Origin: Actinomycetes bacterium
GTDB taxonomy: Bacteria; Actinomycetota; Acidimicrobiia; Acidimicrobiales; RAAP-2
Reading direction: 5' to 3'
Length of the DNA: 47,632 nt
Assembly (NCBI GenBank): GCA_021846325.1
Contig: JAJZBX010000015.1
Coordinates: 1 to 47,632, forward strand
The notes beneath the pieces are model-generated. The model did not search any database and was not told the origin of the DNA. It saw only the letters and a program-made list of their open reading frames with translations. A program made the position numbers and the translations under genes. Position 1 is the first letter of the stretch; every line of letters starts with the position of its first letter. Positions 1-9,131 of this stretch are shown here, one piece after another.

Positions 1-1
1 C

Positions 2-895
2 ACGTACAACTTGCAGATCCTGCTCTCGGTGATGATGGCGGTCATGGTGGCGATCCTCGTCCCGCGAGCGGCCGCGAGTGCCGAGCGCATCAAGGCGGTG
101 CTCGACACCGTTCCCGCCGTCGCCGATCCGCCGGTGCCCGTGACCCCGAGCGCGCAGAGCGGACTCGTTCAGTTTCGCGACGTCGCCTTCGCCTACCCGG
201 GCAGCGAGCGGCCGGTACTCGAGGCCATCACGGTCGACTTCGAGCCCGGTGCGACGAGCGCGATCATCGGGGGAACCGGCAGCGGCAAGACGACCCTCGT
301 GGACCTGGTCCCACGCTTCTTCGACGCCACCGGCGGCTCAGTCGTCGTCAACGGCGTTGACGCCCGCGACCAGGCCCTCGAGTCGCTCTGGGCGACCATC
401 GGCCTCGTGCCGCAGACCGCCTACCTGTTCGCCGGGACCGTCGCGAGCAACCTTCGATTCGCGCGACCCGACGCGACCGACGCCGAGCTCTGGCGCGCCC
501 TCGAAGTCGCCCAGGCGCGCGACTTCGTCGCGACGATGCCCGGCGGACTCGACGCGCCGATTGACCAGGGGGGAACGAACGTCTCGGGTGGCCAACGCCA
601 GCGCCTGGCCATCGCGCGCGCCCTGGTGAAGCGGCCGCGAATCTATCTCTTCGACGACTGCTTCTCCGCGCTCGACGCCGCGACCGACGCGAGTCTGCGC
701 GCGGCGCTGATCGAGGCGACCGCCGACGCGACCGTCGTGATCGTCGCCCAACGCGTGAGTACCGTGATGCACGCCGATCGAATCGTCGTGCTCGACGATG
801 GTCGGATCGTCGGTATCGGCACCCACGAAGCCCTGCTCGCCGGCTGTGAGCCCTACCGCGAGATCGTCGTCTCCCAGCTCGGGGCGGCGTCATGA
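2..895 (+). CDS. ABC exporter half-transporter, C-terminal part (5' end outside window)
   Basis: The reading frame is open to the window edge, so the start and most of the membrane domain are missing. The visible part begins in the last transmembrane helix and continues into a complete nucleotide-binding domain: Walker A GGTGSGKTT (about residues 86-94 of the visible part), signature VSGGQRQR, and Walker B ending in LFDDCFSALD. The residue after the Walker B aspartate is Asp rather than the catalytic Glu, a degenerate site typical of one partner in heterodimeric exporters of the TM287/288 or BmrCD type. The stop overlaps the next ABC gene in an ATGA, so the two are translationally coupled and probably form one heterodimer. 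The substrate (drug, lipid or peptide) cannot be read from the sequence. Confidence 0.93.
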   Translation, partial: TYNLQILLSVMMAVMVAILVPRAAASAERIKAVLDTVPAVADPPVPVTPSAQSGLVQFRDVAFAYPGSERPVLEAITVDFEPGATSAIIGGTGSGKTTLVDLVPRFFDATGGSVVVNGVDARDQALESLWATIGLVPQTAYLFAGTVASNLRFARPDATDAELWRALEVAQARDFVATMPGGLDAPIDQGGTNVSGGQRQRLAIARALVKRPRIYLFDDCFSALDAATDASLRAALIEATADATVVIVAQRVSTVMHADRIVVLDDGRIVGIGTHEALLAGCEPYREIVVSQLGAAS

Positions 896-2823
896 CGATG
901 GGACCCATGGGCGCGATGCGCGGGGGCGCGATGGCGCCACCGCGCTCGAGTCGCAATCTGCGCCGTACGACACGCCGTCTGGTGCATCTGCTGCGGCCCG
1001 ATCGCTGGCGACTGTGGGGCGCCCTCGTGCTGGGCGTCACCTCGGTCGGCTTCATGGTGTCGGGGCCCCAGATCCTGGGCAACGCGACCAACGTGCTCTT
1101 CAACGGCCTCATCGCCAAGCGCTTGCCCGCCGGCACGACCCAGATCCAGGCCGAGCAGTACCTGCGCGCCCACGGGCGGTCCCAGCTCGCCAAGATGATC
1201 ACCGGCATGCACCTCACCCCAGGGGTCGGCGTGCACATCGATCAGATGGGCCGAGTGCTCGGCGCGGCGGCGCTCGTCTACCTCATCGGCGCGACCTTCA
1301 GCTACCTCCAGGGCTACACCATGGCCGGCGTCACCCAGCGGGTCATGTCCCAGATGCGCCGCGACGTTGAGTCCAAGCTGAGTCGTCTGCCGCTTCGCTA
1401 CTTCGACAGCCACCCCCACGGTGACGTCCTCAGCCGGGTGACCAACGACATCGACAACCTGACGACGACGATTCAGCAGGGACTCAGCCAGCTGCTCACC
1501 TCGGTTCTCACGGTCATCGGCGTGCTCTCGATGATGCTGTGGATCTCGCCGTTGCTCGCGGTGGTGGCGCTCATCACCATCCCGCTCGCCTTCGTCGTCA
1601 CCGTGCTCATCGCTCGGCGCTCGCAGGTCCAGTTCGCGGCGCAGTGGAACCGCACCGGAACGCTCAACGGCCTCGTCGAGGAGACCCACAGTGGTCACGA
1701 GCTAGTCCAGGTCTTCGGTCGGCGCGACGCGACCGTCGACGAGTTCACTCGTCAGAATCGCCGGCTTTACGAGTCCAGCTTCCGGGCCCAGTTCCTCTCG
1801 GGCATCGTGCAGCCGTCGGTGCAGTTCATCTCCAACCTCAACTACGTCGTCATCGCCGTCGTTGGCGGCTACCGGGTGGCCTCGGGCCTGCTCTCGCTCG
1901 GTGCGGTCACGGCCTTCATCCAGTACTCACGCCAGTTCACCATGCCCATCACCCAGATCGCGGGCCAGATGAACATGCTGCAATCGGGCCTCGCCTCGGC
2001 CGAGCGGGTCTTCGAGTTCCTCGACGCCGACGAGGAGCAACCCGACCACGAGGACACCGGCGTCCCCACGAGCGCCCCGAGCGGCGGCGCTCGCGTGACG
2101 CTCGAGCACGTGAGCTTTCGCTACGAACCCGACGAGCCACTGATCGACGACGTGAATCTCGACGTCCTGCCCGGTCACACCATCGCGATCGTCGGGCCGA
2201 CCGGGGCGGGCAAGACGACCCTGGTGAACCTGCTGGTGCGCTTCTACGAGATCGACGACGGCCACATCTTGCTCAACGGCGTCGACTACCGAGACCTCAC
2301 CCGCGACGACGTACGTCGCTCCTTCTCGATGGTGCTGCAGGACACCTGGGTCTTCGCGGGCTCGATTCGCGACAACATCGCCTACGCACACCCCGAGGCG
2401 ACTGACGAGGCCGTGGTCGCCGCGGCGATCGCGGCCCACGTCGACAACTTCGTGCGCACCCTGCCCGACGGCTACGAGACCCAGCTCGACGAGGACGCCT
2501 CGAACCTGTCGTCGGGCCAACGGCAGCTGCTGACCATCGCTCGAGCGTTCCTCGCCGACCAGAGCGTGCTCATCCTCGACGAGGCGACCAGCAACGTCGA
2601 CACGCGCACCGAGGTGCTGATCCAGGAGGCGATGGCCCGGCTGCGCGAGGGCCGTACGAGCTTCGTTATCGCGCACCGCCTCTCGACGATCCGTCACGCG
2701 GACTCGATCCTCGTGATGGACCACGGCCGCATCGTCGAGCAAGGTGATCACGGGGCGCTGATGGCGCGCCGCGGCCTCTACTTCGATCTCTACAACAGCC
2801 AGTTCGCCGGCGCCGAGACCTGA
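892..2823 (+). CDS. ABC exporter half-transporter, catalytic partner
   Basis: A 643-residue fused half-transporter. The N-terminal region is Met/Gly/Arg-rich and cytoplasmic (about 1-45). A six-helix exporter membrane domain follows (about 50-370), with a long extracytoplasmic insertion after helix 1 (about 75-125). The ATPase domain has Walker A GPTGAGKTT near residue 434, a slightly altered signature LSSGQ near 539 and an intact Walker B LILDEATS with the catalytic Glu. The preceding gene has the complementary pattern (intact VSGGQ, degenerate Walker B). This is what a heterodimer with one active and one degenerate ATP site should look like. The start ATG overlaps the upstream stop (ATGA). 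Substrate unknown; a multidrug or lipid exporter is the family default. Confidence 0.93.
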   Translation: MTMGPMGAMRGGAMAPPRSSRNLRRTTRRLVHLLRPDRWRLWGALVLGVTSVGFMVSGPQILGNATNVLFNGLIAKRLPAGTTQIQAEQYLRAHGRSQLAKMITGMHLTPGVGVHIDQMGRVLGAAALVYLIGATFSYLQGYTMAGVTQRVMSQMRRDVESKLSRLPLRYFDSHPHGDVLSRVTNDIDNLTTTIQQGLSQLLTSVLTVIGVLSMMLWISPLLAVVALITIPLAFVVTVLIARRSQVQFAAQWNRTGTLNGLVEETHSGHELVQVFGRRDATVDEFTRQNRRLYESSFRAQFLSGIVQPSVQFISNLNYVVIAVVGGYRVASGLLSLGAVTAFIQYSRQFTMPITQIAGQMNMLQSGLASAERVFEFLDADEEQPDHEDTGVPTSAPSGGARVTLEHVSFRYEPDEPLIDDVNLDVLPGHTIAIVGPTGAGKTTLVNLLVRFYEIDDGHILLNGVDYRDLTRDDVRRSFSMVLQDTWVFAGSIRDNIAYAHPEATDEAVVAAAIAAHVDNFVRTLPDGYETQLDEDASNLSSGQRQLLTIARAFLADQSVLILDEATSNVDTRTEVLIQEAMARLREGRTSFVIAHRLSTIRHADSILVMDHGRIVEQGDHGALMARRGLYFDLYNSQFAGAET

Positions 2824-2845
2824 ACCTCGAGCGACCGTCGATGAC

Positions 2846-2851
2846 TAACCT
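2846..2851 (+). promoter_or_regulatory. -10 box for the ABC-F gene (leaderless)
   Basis: TAACCT ends 7 nt before the GTG at 2859. This spacing puts the transcription start at the start codon and supports GTG 2859 rather than the in-frame ATG 2841 as translation start. No convincing -35 hexamer is visible. Confidence 0.5.
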
Positions 2852-2858
2852 GCCTCGC

Positions 2859-4526
2859 GTGAGCATCCTCGTCGACCTCCAACGAGTGACCCTGCGCGGC
2901 GCCGACCGGACCGTGCTCGACGATCTCTCCTTGACGGTGTCCTCGGGTGACCGGATCGGCGTGGTCGGCATCAACGGCACCGGCAAGACCGCACTCTTGC
3001 GCATCATCGCCGGGACGCTCGCCCCCGACGCCGGGGCGGTGCAACGGGGACGCACCGTTCAGGTCGCGGTGCTCGAGCAGGAGCCGGCGCTGCCCGAGGG
3101 CACGGTGCGAGACGCGGTCGGTGGCGGGTGGCGAGCCGACGCGGCCCTGGATCGCCTGGGCGTGTTGGACCTCGTCGCGTCGCCGACCTCAGAACTCTCG
3201 GGTGGCCAGCGCAAGCGGGTGGCCCTCGCGCGCGTCTTCGCCGAACCACCCGACCTGCTGATCCTCGACGAGCCGACGAACCACCTCGACCTCGACGCCA
3301 TCGGGTGGCTCGAACGCCAACTGGTGGACTTTCGCGGCGGCGTCGTGCTGGTCAGCCACGACCGATTCCTACTCGACCAGGTAACGACCCGCATGGTCGA
3401 GATCGACCGTGGCGCAACCTACCAGCACGCCGGTGGCTACGCCCGACTGCTCGAGGTTCAGGCGCAGCGGGCCGCGCTGGCCACCTCGGCCGAGCGGGTG
3501 CGCCGCAACCTCGCGCGCGGCGAGCTCGCGTGGCTTCGCCGCGGCGTCAAGGCGCGCTCGACCAAGCCCCAGGCCCGTATCGACGCGGCGCACCGACTCC
3601 TCGCGCGGGGCCCGAGTGCCCCGGCCCGCTCGGGTTCACTCGACCTCGACCTGGCGATGCCGCGACTGGGCAACACGGTGATCCGCGCGCACCGGGTCAC
3701 CTACGCCTACGGCGATCGAGTGGTGCTGCGCGACGTCGAACTCGAGCTCGGACCGGGCGACCGCGTGGGCGTCGTGGGACCCAACGGCGCGGGCAAGTCG
3801 ACGCTGCTCGACCTACTCGCCCAGCGGCGAGCGCCACTGCACGGAACCGTCAAACGCGGCCCCACCGTCGTCGCGGCGTACTTCGAGCAGCACGGGGCGC
3901 CGATCGATGTCACGGCGAGCGTCCAGGAGCTGGTCGCCGGCCCACTCGGCGTACCCGGCTCACCGGCTGACGTCGCACTCATGAAACGGTTCTGGTTCAC
4001 CGGGGCGCTGCCCGTCACCCGGGCCATCGACCTCTCGGGTGGCGAGCGCCGACGACTCCAACTCCTGCTCGCGCTCGCCCAGCGACCCAACGTCCTCTTT
4101 CTCGACGAGCCCACCAACGACCTGGATCTCGAGACCATTCGCCTCGTCGAGGACTTTCTCAGCCAGTGGTCCGGCACGCTCGTCGTCGCATCGCACGACC
4201 GAGCTTTTCTCAGTCGAACCACGGAGCGGCTCATCGAGGTGGCCGACGGCGCGGTGCGCGACGTGCCCGGCGGTATCGACGCGTGGATCGCGCGCCGTCT
4301 CGAGCACGCCGTCACGCCGGTTGACACCGCCGACGTCCCGCGCGGACGAGCCCTGCGCGACGCCGAAAAGGAGATGACTCGCCTCGAACGCCGCAAGCAG
4401 ACCCTGAGCGCCACGCTCGAGCACGTCACCGAACCCGTCGAGCAGGCGCGCCTCGGCCACGAGTTGGCGACGGTGCTGGGCGACCTGCACCGAGCCGAGG
4501 AGGCGTGGCTAACCTTCTTCGAATAA
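2859..4526 (+). CDS. ABC-F family ATPase (EttA/Uup-like)
   Basis: A soluble protein of 555 residues with two ABC domains and no membrane segment, the ABC-F layout. Domain 1 has Walker A GINGTGKTALL, signature LSGGQRKR and Walker B LLILDEPTNHLDL. Domain 2 has GPNGAGKSTLL, LSGGERRRL and LFLDEPTNDLDLE. A basic linker lies between them (about 190-265), and a charged helical C-terminal tail (about 485-555) resembles the Uup coiled coil. ABC-F proteins act on the ribosome in translation or antibiotic protection; the subfamily here is not certain. I chose GTG 2859 because the frame then starts directly at the conserved N-terminus (V-S-I-L-V-D-L) and a -10 box sits 7 nt upstream; ATG 2841 is the alternative. 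It lies 35 nt behind the exporter pair. Confidence 0.9.
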   Translation: MSILVDLQRVTLRGADRTVLDDLSLTVSSGDRIGVVGINGTGKTALLRIIAGTLAPDAGAVQRGRTVQVAVLEQEPALPEGTVRDAVGGGWRADAALDRLGVLDLVASPTSELSGGQRKRVALARVFAEPPDLLILDEPTNHLDLDAIGWLERQLVDFRGGVVLVSHDRFLLDQVTTRMVEIDRGATYQHAGGYARLLEVQAQRAALATSAERVRRNLARGELAWLRRGVKARSTKPQARIDAAHRLLARGPSAPARSGSLDLDLAMPRLGNTVIRAHRVTYAYGDRVVLRDVELELGPGDRVGVVGPNGAGKSTLLDLLAQRRAPLHGTVKRGPTVVAAYFEQHGAPIDVTASVQELVAGPLGVPGSPADVALMKRFWFTGALPVTRAIDLSGGERRRLQLLLALAQRPNVLFLDEPTNDLDLETIRLVEDFLSQWSGTLVVASHDRAFLSRTTERLIEVADGAVRDVPGGIDAWIARRLEHAVTPVDTADVPRGRALRDAEKEMTRLERRKQTLSATLEHVTEPVEQARLGHELATVLGDLHRAEEAWLTFFE

Positions 4527-4580
4527 GCCGCCTCGCACGTGGCATCGAGCGAGGGAGATTAACGGGTCCCGCCTCTATAG

Positions 4581-4610
4581 TTGACAACTTCTATCATATT
4601 TATCTACTAT
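4581..4610 (+). promoter_or_regulatory. Probable promoter of metYX
   Basis: TTGACA at 4581-4586 and TACTAT at 4605-4610 are separated by 18 bp, in a locally AT-rich stretch between the ABC-F stop and metY. Transcription would start near 4617, leaving a leader of about 34 nt with an AGGAGG-like site before metY. The leader is too short for a SAM riboswitch. Confidence 0.65.
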
Positions 4611-4650
4611 GACGGATCCGGCGGTGACCGGACACGAACGGAGGAAGGCC

Positions 4651-5949
4651 ATGAGCCAGTGGGGATTCGAGACCCGCCAGATCCACGCCGGTGCCGTCGC
4701 CGACCCGACGACCGGGGCGCGCGTGGTGCCGATCTATCAGACGGCCAGTTACGTCTTTCGCGATACCGAGCACGCCGCGGCCCTCTTTGGACTGGCCGAG
4801 CTCGGCAACATCTACACGCGCATCATGAACCCCACCCAGGCGGTGTTCGAAGAGCGCCTGGCCTCGCTCGAGGGCGGTGTCGCGGCGCTCGCCGTCGCCT
4901 CGGGTCAGGCCGCCGAGACCGTCGCCCTGCTCAACCTCGCCGAAGGCGGCGGCCACATCGTGGCCTCCTCGTCACTCTACGGTGGGTCCTACAACCTCTT
5001 GCGTCACACGCTGCCCAAACTCGGCATCCAGACCACCTTCGTCGAGGATCCCGACGATCTCAATGCCTGGGCGCGGGCCGTGCGCGAGAACACCCGCGCC
5101 TTCTACGCCGAATCCCTCGGCAACCCCAAGGGCGACGTGCTCGACTTCGCCGGCGTCAGTGGGGTCGCCCACGAACATCGGCTACCCCTGGTGGTTGACA
5201 ACACCCTCGCCACGCCGTACCTCACGCGGCCGCTCGAACACGGCGCCGACATTGTGCTGCACTCGGCGACCAAGTTCATCGGCGGGCACGGTAACTCCAT
5301 CGGCGGGGTCATCGTCGACGGCGGGACGTTCGACTACGAGGCCAGCGGCCGTTTCGCCAACTTCACCGAGCCCGACCCCAGCTACCACGGCCTGGTCTTC
5401 GCCGAGTTGCCCGAGGCGCTCTTCCCCGCGCGCTTCGCGCTGAAGGCCCGCCTGCAGTACCTGCGCGACACGGGTCCGGCCATCTCCCCCTTCAACGCCT
5501 TCTTGCTCATTCAGGGACTCGAGACCTTGAGCCTGCGCATGGAACGCCACGTCGCCAACGCGACCGCGGTCGCCGAGTGGCTCGAGGCCCGCGACGACGT
5601 CGCCTGGGTCGCCTACAGCGGGCTCGCGTCGAGCCCGTGGCACGACCGCCAGCGCCGCTACCTCCCCCGCGGTGGCGGCGCCATCATCGCCTTCGGCATC
5701 GTCGGCGGCGCGGCGGCCGGGCGACGCTTCATCGAGGGGCTCCGCTTGTTCAGTCACCTCGCTAACGTCGGTGACGTGCGAAGCCTCGCCATCCACCCCG
5801 CCTCGACCACGCACGCACAGCTCGACGAACCCGAACAGCGATCGGCCGGGGTCACCCCGGACCTGGTGCGCCTCTCGATCGGTCTCGAATCGATCGAGGA
5901 CATCCTGGCCGACCTGGACGTGGGTTTCGGGGCCGCCGCGCGCGCGTGA
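4651..5949 (+). CDS. metY: O-acetylhomoserine sulfhydrylase (aminocarboxypropyltransferase)
   Basis: A PLP enzyme of the Cys/Met metabolism family, 432 residues, the usual MetY length. It makes homocysteine (or methionine) from O-acetylhomoserine and sulfide (or methanethiol) in the cytoplasm. The PLP lysine is in [15 protein letters not shown] (about K208). The N-terminal FETRQIHAG and the [10 protein letters not shown] segment are typical of the family. ATG 4651 is preferred over the upstream in-frame ATG 4609 because GGAGGAAGG sits just before it and homology begins at [10 protein letters not shown]. The stop overlaps the metX start as GTGA, so the pair is translationally coupled: MetX makes the substrate that MetY uses, giving a direct-sulfhydrylation route to methionine. 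Confidence 0.95.
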   Translation: MSQWGFETRQIHAGAVADPTTGARVVPIYQTASYVFRDTEHAAALFGLAELGNIYTRIMNPTQAVFEERLASLEGGVAALAVASGQAAETVALLNLAEGGGHIVASSSLYGGSYNLLRHTLPKLGIQTTFVEDPDDLNAWARAVRENTRAFYAESLGNPKGDVLDFAGVSGVAHEHRLPLVVDNTLATPYLTRPLEHGADIVLHSATKFIGGHGNSIGGVIVDGGTFDYEASGRFANFTEPDPSYHGLVFAELPEALFPARFALKARLQYLRDTGPAISPFNAFLLIQGLETLSLRMERHVANATAVAEWLEARDDVAWVAYSGLASSPWHDRQRRYLPRGGGAIIAFGIVGGAAAGRRFIEGLRLFSHLANVGDVRSLAIHPASTTHAQLDEPEQRSAGVTPDLVRLSIGLESIEDILADLDVGFGAAARA

Positions 5950-7058
5950 ACGACGCGCCGTACTGGCGCCCGGGTGATCACCCGGGCCGGCGACGCTTCG
6001 TGGAGTTCGACGACGTGGCGCTCGAGGGGGGTGGCCGTCTCGCCCACGTCAGCGTCGCGTACGAGACGTGGGGCGAACTCAACGCGCAGCGCACCAACGC
6101 CGTGCTCGTCCTGCACGCCCTCACGGGCGACTCTCACGTGGCGGGGCCCGTGGAACCGGGCCACCCTACCCCGGGGTGGTGGCCCGGGGTCGTCGGCGCC
6201 GGCGGCGCCATCGACACCGACCGCTACTTCGTCGTCTGTCCGAACGTGCTCGGCGGCTGTCAGGGAACCACGGGCCCGTCGAGCCTCGCGCCTGACGGCC
6301 GTCCCTACGGTTCGCGGTTCCCCGTCGTGACCGTGCGCGACCAGGTCAGCGTCGAGGCGGCCCTGGCCGCCCGGCTCGGCGTGGCGCGCTGGGCGGCGGT
6401 CGTCGGCGGGTCGATGGGCGCGATGCGCGCCCTCGAATGGGTCGTCGGCTACCCCGAGCGCGTCGAGCGCTGCGTCGTGATCGCCGCCGGGGCGGCCGGC
6501 ACCGCCGACCAGATCGCGCTGTGCTCGCTGCAGGTCCGCGTCATCCGTGCCGATCCGCACTACCGCGGCGGGGACTACTACGAGCACGCAATCCCGCGAA
6601 CGGGCCTCGCGATCGCGCGGGGGATCGGGCAGTTCAGCTACCGAACCTGGACCGAGTTCGAGGAACGCTTCGGCCGCGACCCCCAAGACGATCGCGCCGT
6701 GCTCGAGGGCGGTCGCTACGCCATCGAGTCCTACCTGCGCCACCAGGGCGAGAAGCTGGCCGACCGATTCGATCCCAACAGTTACGTCGTCTTGAGCGAG
6801 GCGATGAACCACCACGACGTGGGCCGAGGGCGCGGCGGCATCGTCGCCGCGTTAAAGGCCGTGCGCGCGCCGGTGACCGTAGCCGGCGTCTCGACGGACC
6901 GTCTCTACCCCCGCGAACTCCAAGAGGAGCTAACCCGTCTCATCGCGCGCGCCGGCCCGGTCAAGGTGATCACGTCACCGGCCGGTCACGACGGCTTTCT
7001 CATCGAGACCGCGCGCGTGGGCGACATCGTGGCCGAGGCGCTCGCCACGCCCGTCTAG
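5946..7058 (+). CDS. metX: Homoserine O-acetyltransferase
   Basis: An alpha/beta-hydrolase-fold acyltransferase of 370 residues that acetylates L-homoserine with acetyl-CoA, the committed step of methionine synthesis. Visible signatures are NVLGGCQGTTGPSS, the nucleophile elbow GGSMGAMRALEW (Ser about 156) and the C-terminal catalytic histidine in SPAGHDGFLIE (about 348). The start is GTG 5946, inside the metY stop (GTGA overlap). Some family members are succinyltransferases and the sequence alone does not fully separate them, but pairing with MetY favours acetyl transfer. Its 3' end overlaps the convergent hydrolase gene by 4 bp, with no terminator between them. Confidence 0.94.
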   Translation: MNDAPYWRPGDHPGRRRFVEFDDVALEGGGRLAHVSVAYETWGELNAQRTNAVLVLHALTGDSHVAGPVEPGHPTPGWWPGVVGAGGAIDTDRYFVVCPNVLGGCQGTTGPSSLAPDGRPYGSRFPVVTVRDQVSVEAALAARLGVARWAAVVGGSMGAMRALEWVVGYPERVERCVVIAAGAAGTADQIALCSLQVRVIRADPHYRGGDYYEHAIPRTGLAIARGIGQFSYRTWTEFEERFGRDPQDDRAVLEGGRYAIESYLRHQGEKLADRFDPNSYVVLSEAMNHHDVGRGRGGIVAALKAVRAPVTVAGVSTDRLYPRELQEELTRLIARAGPVKVITSPAGHDGFLIETARVGDIVAEALATPV

Positions 7059-7846
7059 CCCAGCGCGTCGAAGGTCTCGCGCCAGTCCCCCGTCGACCGC
7101 GTGGCCTGGGCGAAGCGGCCGACCAGCTCGACGAAGCGCCCCGGGTCAACCAGGTGCGCCAGGTGCCCGACCCCGGGCCACTCGATCAGCCGGGCGCTCG
7201 GCAGGTGGCGTGCGAGCCATTGTTCGTAGCCCGCGGGCACGGCGCTGCCGTGCACGGCGAGGTACGCCACGTGCACCGACTCGGCCAGCGCCACGATCGA
7301 ACGGTCGAGCTCGTCAGCCTCGAGGTCGAGGATCGGCGACCATATTTCTCGCACCGCGTCGTGGTTAACCCGACGGTGGGCGGCGAGCCGGTTCCACTCC
7401 TCGTCGCCGAGTACCCCGCGCATGCTCGCGAACATCGTCGTCATGGTCGGCTCCAGCTGGTCATCGTCACCCAGCTGGTCCGCGTACGTGCGCAGCGTCT
7501 CGCGAAACGGCCCTAGGTCGAGCGGCTGATCAATATTGATCACGCCCGCACACGGGAACATCGCCGCGTAGGCGGTGGCGACGAGGCCACCGAGCGAGTG
7601 GCCGACCACCAGAGGACCGTGCTCGAGGTCCTCGGCCTCAAGCACGTCGTGCACGTCGCTCGCGAAGGTCATCGGATCGTAGGGGCCAACGTCGGCCGAC
7701 TCGCCGTGGCCGCGCAGGTCGACGGCCACGACGTCGAACCTTGCGCGCAGCGGACCCACCAGGGGATCCCACGAGCGCCGCGAATCGGTCAGCCCGTGAA
7801 TCAGAATGAGAGGCGGACCCGAGCCCTGGCGTTCAAAAACGATCAT
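7055..7846 (-). CDS. Alpha/beta hydrolase
   Basis: A 263-residue single-domain alpha/beta hydrolase. Visible features are the oxyanion region LILIHGLTDSRRSW, strand and loop VVAVDLRGHGES, nucleophile elbow VVGHSLGGLVA (Ser about 93) and the C-terminal catalytic His in WPGVGHLAHL. There is no signal peptide, so it is probably cytoplasmic. The substrate cannot be inferred; esterase, lactonase and C-C hydrolase activities all occur in this family. It is convergent with metX and appears to have its own leaderless promoter: TAGACC ends 6 nt before the ATG. Confidence 0.85.
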   Translation of the reverse strand: MIVFERQGSGPPLILIHGLTDSRRSWDPLVGPLRARFDVVAVDLRGHGESADVGPYDPMTFASDVHDVLEAEDLEHGPLVVGHSLGGLVATAYAAMFPCAGVINIDQPLDLGPFRETLRTYADQLGDDDQLEPTMTTMFASMRGVLGDEEWNRLAAHRRVNHDAVREIWSPILDLEADELDRSIVALAESVHVAYLAVHGSAVPAGYEQWLARHLPSARLIEWPGVGHLAHLVDPGRFVELVGRFAQATRSTGDWRETFDALG

Positions 7847-7852
7847 GGCCCA

Positions 7853-7858
7853 GGTCTA
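7853..7858 (-). promoter_or_regulatory. -10-like box of the alpha/beta hydrolase gene
   Basis: On the minus strand TAGACC ends 6 nt before the ATG at 7846. The last base deviates from TANNNT, but the spacing matches the other leaderless genes of this window. Confidence 0.4.
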
Positions 7859-7865
7859 GCAGCAC

Positions 7866-9071
7866 CTACGCTCGAACGCGGTCGAGGTGGTAGCGCAGCG
7901 CGATCGCCGCCGCGGCCCCCTCGCCAACGGCCGAGGCCAGTTGCTTGGTCGATCCGCGTCGCACGTCGCCGGCCGCGTACACGCCCGGCATCGACGTGCG
8001 AAACTGCTCGTCGCTCACGACGAAGCCCGCCGCGTCGAGCTCGAGGGTGTCGGCGAGAAAGTCGCTGTTGGGGTCCAGGCCAATGAAGACGAAGGCGCCC
8101 TGTGCCGGGTGCGTGGTACGTTCGTGGGTCACCCGGTCCTCGAGGACGAGAGCGCCCAGCTTGCCGCCCGGTGCCGCCTCGAAGGCCACAACGGCGCGCG
8201 AGAGCAGCACCGACATCGCGGGGTGATCGGCGACCTTGTCCTGTAACAAGCGACTCGCGCGCACCGTGTCCGCGTATTCGACGATGGTGACGTGGGTGGC
8301 GAACTGGGTGAGAAAGAGCCCTTCTTCAAAGCCGCTGTTGCCACCACCGATCACGACGACTTCGTCGGCACCGCGGTAGAACGGCCCGTCACAGGTCGCA
8401 CAGAAGTGAATCCCGGCCCCGATGAGCTCGGCTTCGCCCATAGCCCCGGTGCGTCGATAGCGCGACCCCGTCGCGATCAGCACGCCGTGGGCTTGATAGA
8501 CGTCACCGGTCGAGGTCGCGACGCTGAGCCACGACTCGTCCAGGCGCGTGAGTTTGGTGACCGCGACGGCCTCAAGAATCTCGACGCCGTAACGTTGGGC
8601 CCGTCGGCGCATCCGGTCCGCCAGCTCGTGGCCGGCCACCCCGTCGGGGAAGCCGGGGTAGTTGTCGAGGCGCTCGGTGACCCCCGCCTGGCCGCCCACG
8701 GCTGACTTCTCCACGATCAGGACCGAGAAGTTTTCGCGGGCGGCGTAGATCGCCGCCGTCAGCCCGGTGGGACCCCCGCCGACGATCACGAGGTCGTAGG
8801 TGGCCGCGCCGGCCACGCGCGCGAGGCCCAGCCGGTCGGCCAGCTCGTCGTTGCCCGGCTCGGCCAGATGCGAGCCGTCGGGGAAGATGATCGTGGGGAT
8901 GATTCGGCTCCCGTTGTTGAGGGCCTCGACGCGATCGGTGTACTCGGGGTGCTCTTCGAGATCGATCCAGTCGTAGGGCACCCGGTGCTCGCCGAGAAAG
9001 GCCTTGGCTCGGCGACAGTCGGGGCACCAACTGGCGCCGATGACGATCAGGGGTGTCTCGGTGCTCGACAA
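7866..9071 (-). CDS. Glutaredoxin-thioredoxin reductase fusion flavoprotein
   Basis: A 401-residue fusion. Residues 1-85 form a glutaredoxin-like domain with the redox pair CPDC (Cys16, Cys19) and the cis-Pro segment IIPT. Residues 92-401 form a low-molecular-weight thioredoxin reductase: FAD motif GGGPTG (98-103), redox-active CATC (Cys224, Cys227), NAD(P) motif GGGNSG (242-247) and the FAD-binding GVYAAGDVR near the C-terminus. It likely moves electrons from NAD(P)H through FAD and the CATC pair to its own glutaredoxin domain and then to a thiol or peroxide-reducing partner. The start is TTG 9071, preceded by GAGGAA. It is divergent from a TetR regulator, with a 26-bp near-perfect palindrome between them that covers its likely -10 (TATAGT). 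Confidence 0.9.
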   Translation of the reverse strand: MSSTETPLIVIGASWCPDCRRAKAFLGEHRVPYDWIDLEEHPEYTDRVEALNNGSRIIPTIIFPDGSHLAEPGNDELADRLGLARVAGAATYDLVIVGGGPTGLTAAIYAARENFSVLIVEKSAVGGQAGVTERLDNYPGFPDGVAGHELADRMRRRAQRYGVEILEAVAVTKLTRLDESWLSVATSTGDVYQAHGVLIATGSRYRRTGAMGEAELIGAGIHFCATCDGPFYRGADEVVVIGGGNSGFEEGLFLTQFATHVTIVEYADTVRASRLLQDKVADHPAMSVLLSRAVVAFEAAPGGKLGALVLEDRVTHERTTHPAQGAFVFIGLDPNSDFLADTLELDAAGFVVSDEQFRTSMPGVYAAGDVRRGSTKQLASAVGEGAAAAIALRYHLDRVRA

Positions 9072-9097
9072 GGTTCCTCGCCTTCGAAGTGGCTGAG

Positions 9098-9123
9098 CAT
9101 ACTATACAGGTCTGTCTAGTATG
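9098..9123. promoter_or_regulatory. TetR operator palindrome between the redox gene and tetR
   Basis: Half-sites CATACTATACAG (9098-9109) and CTGTCTAGTATG (9112-9123) are separated by GT and match at 11 of 12 positions when inverted. The left half contains the minus-strand -10 TATAGT of the flavoprotein gene. The right half contains TAGTAT (9117-9122), a plausible -10 for tetR. A repressor bound here would block both promoters, the usual arrangement for divergent TetR autoregulation. Confidence 0.85.
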
Positions 9124-9131
9124 ATGAAGCG

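Noticed and set aside
4527..4650. SAM riboswitch before metY
   Set aside because: The leader after the likely promoter is only about 34 nt and shows no SAM-type core.
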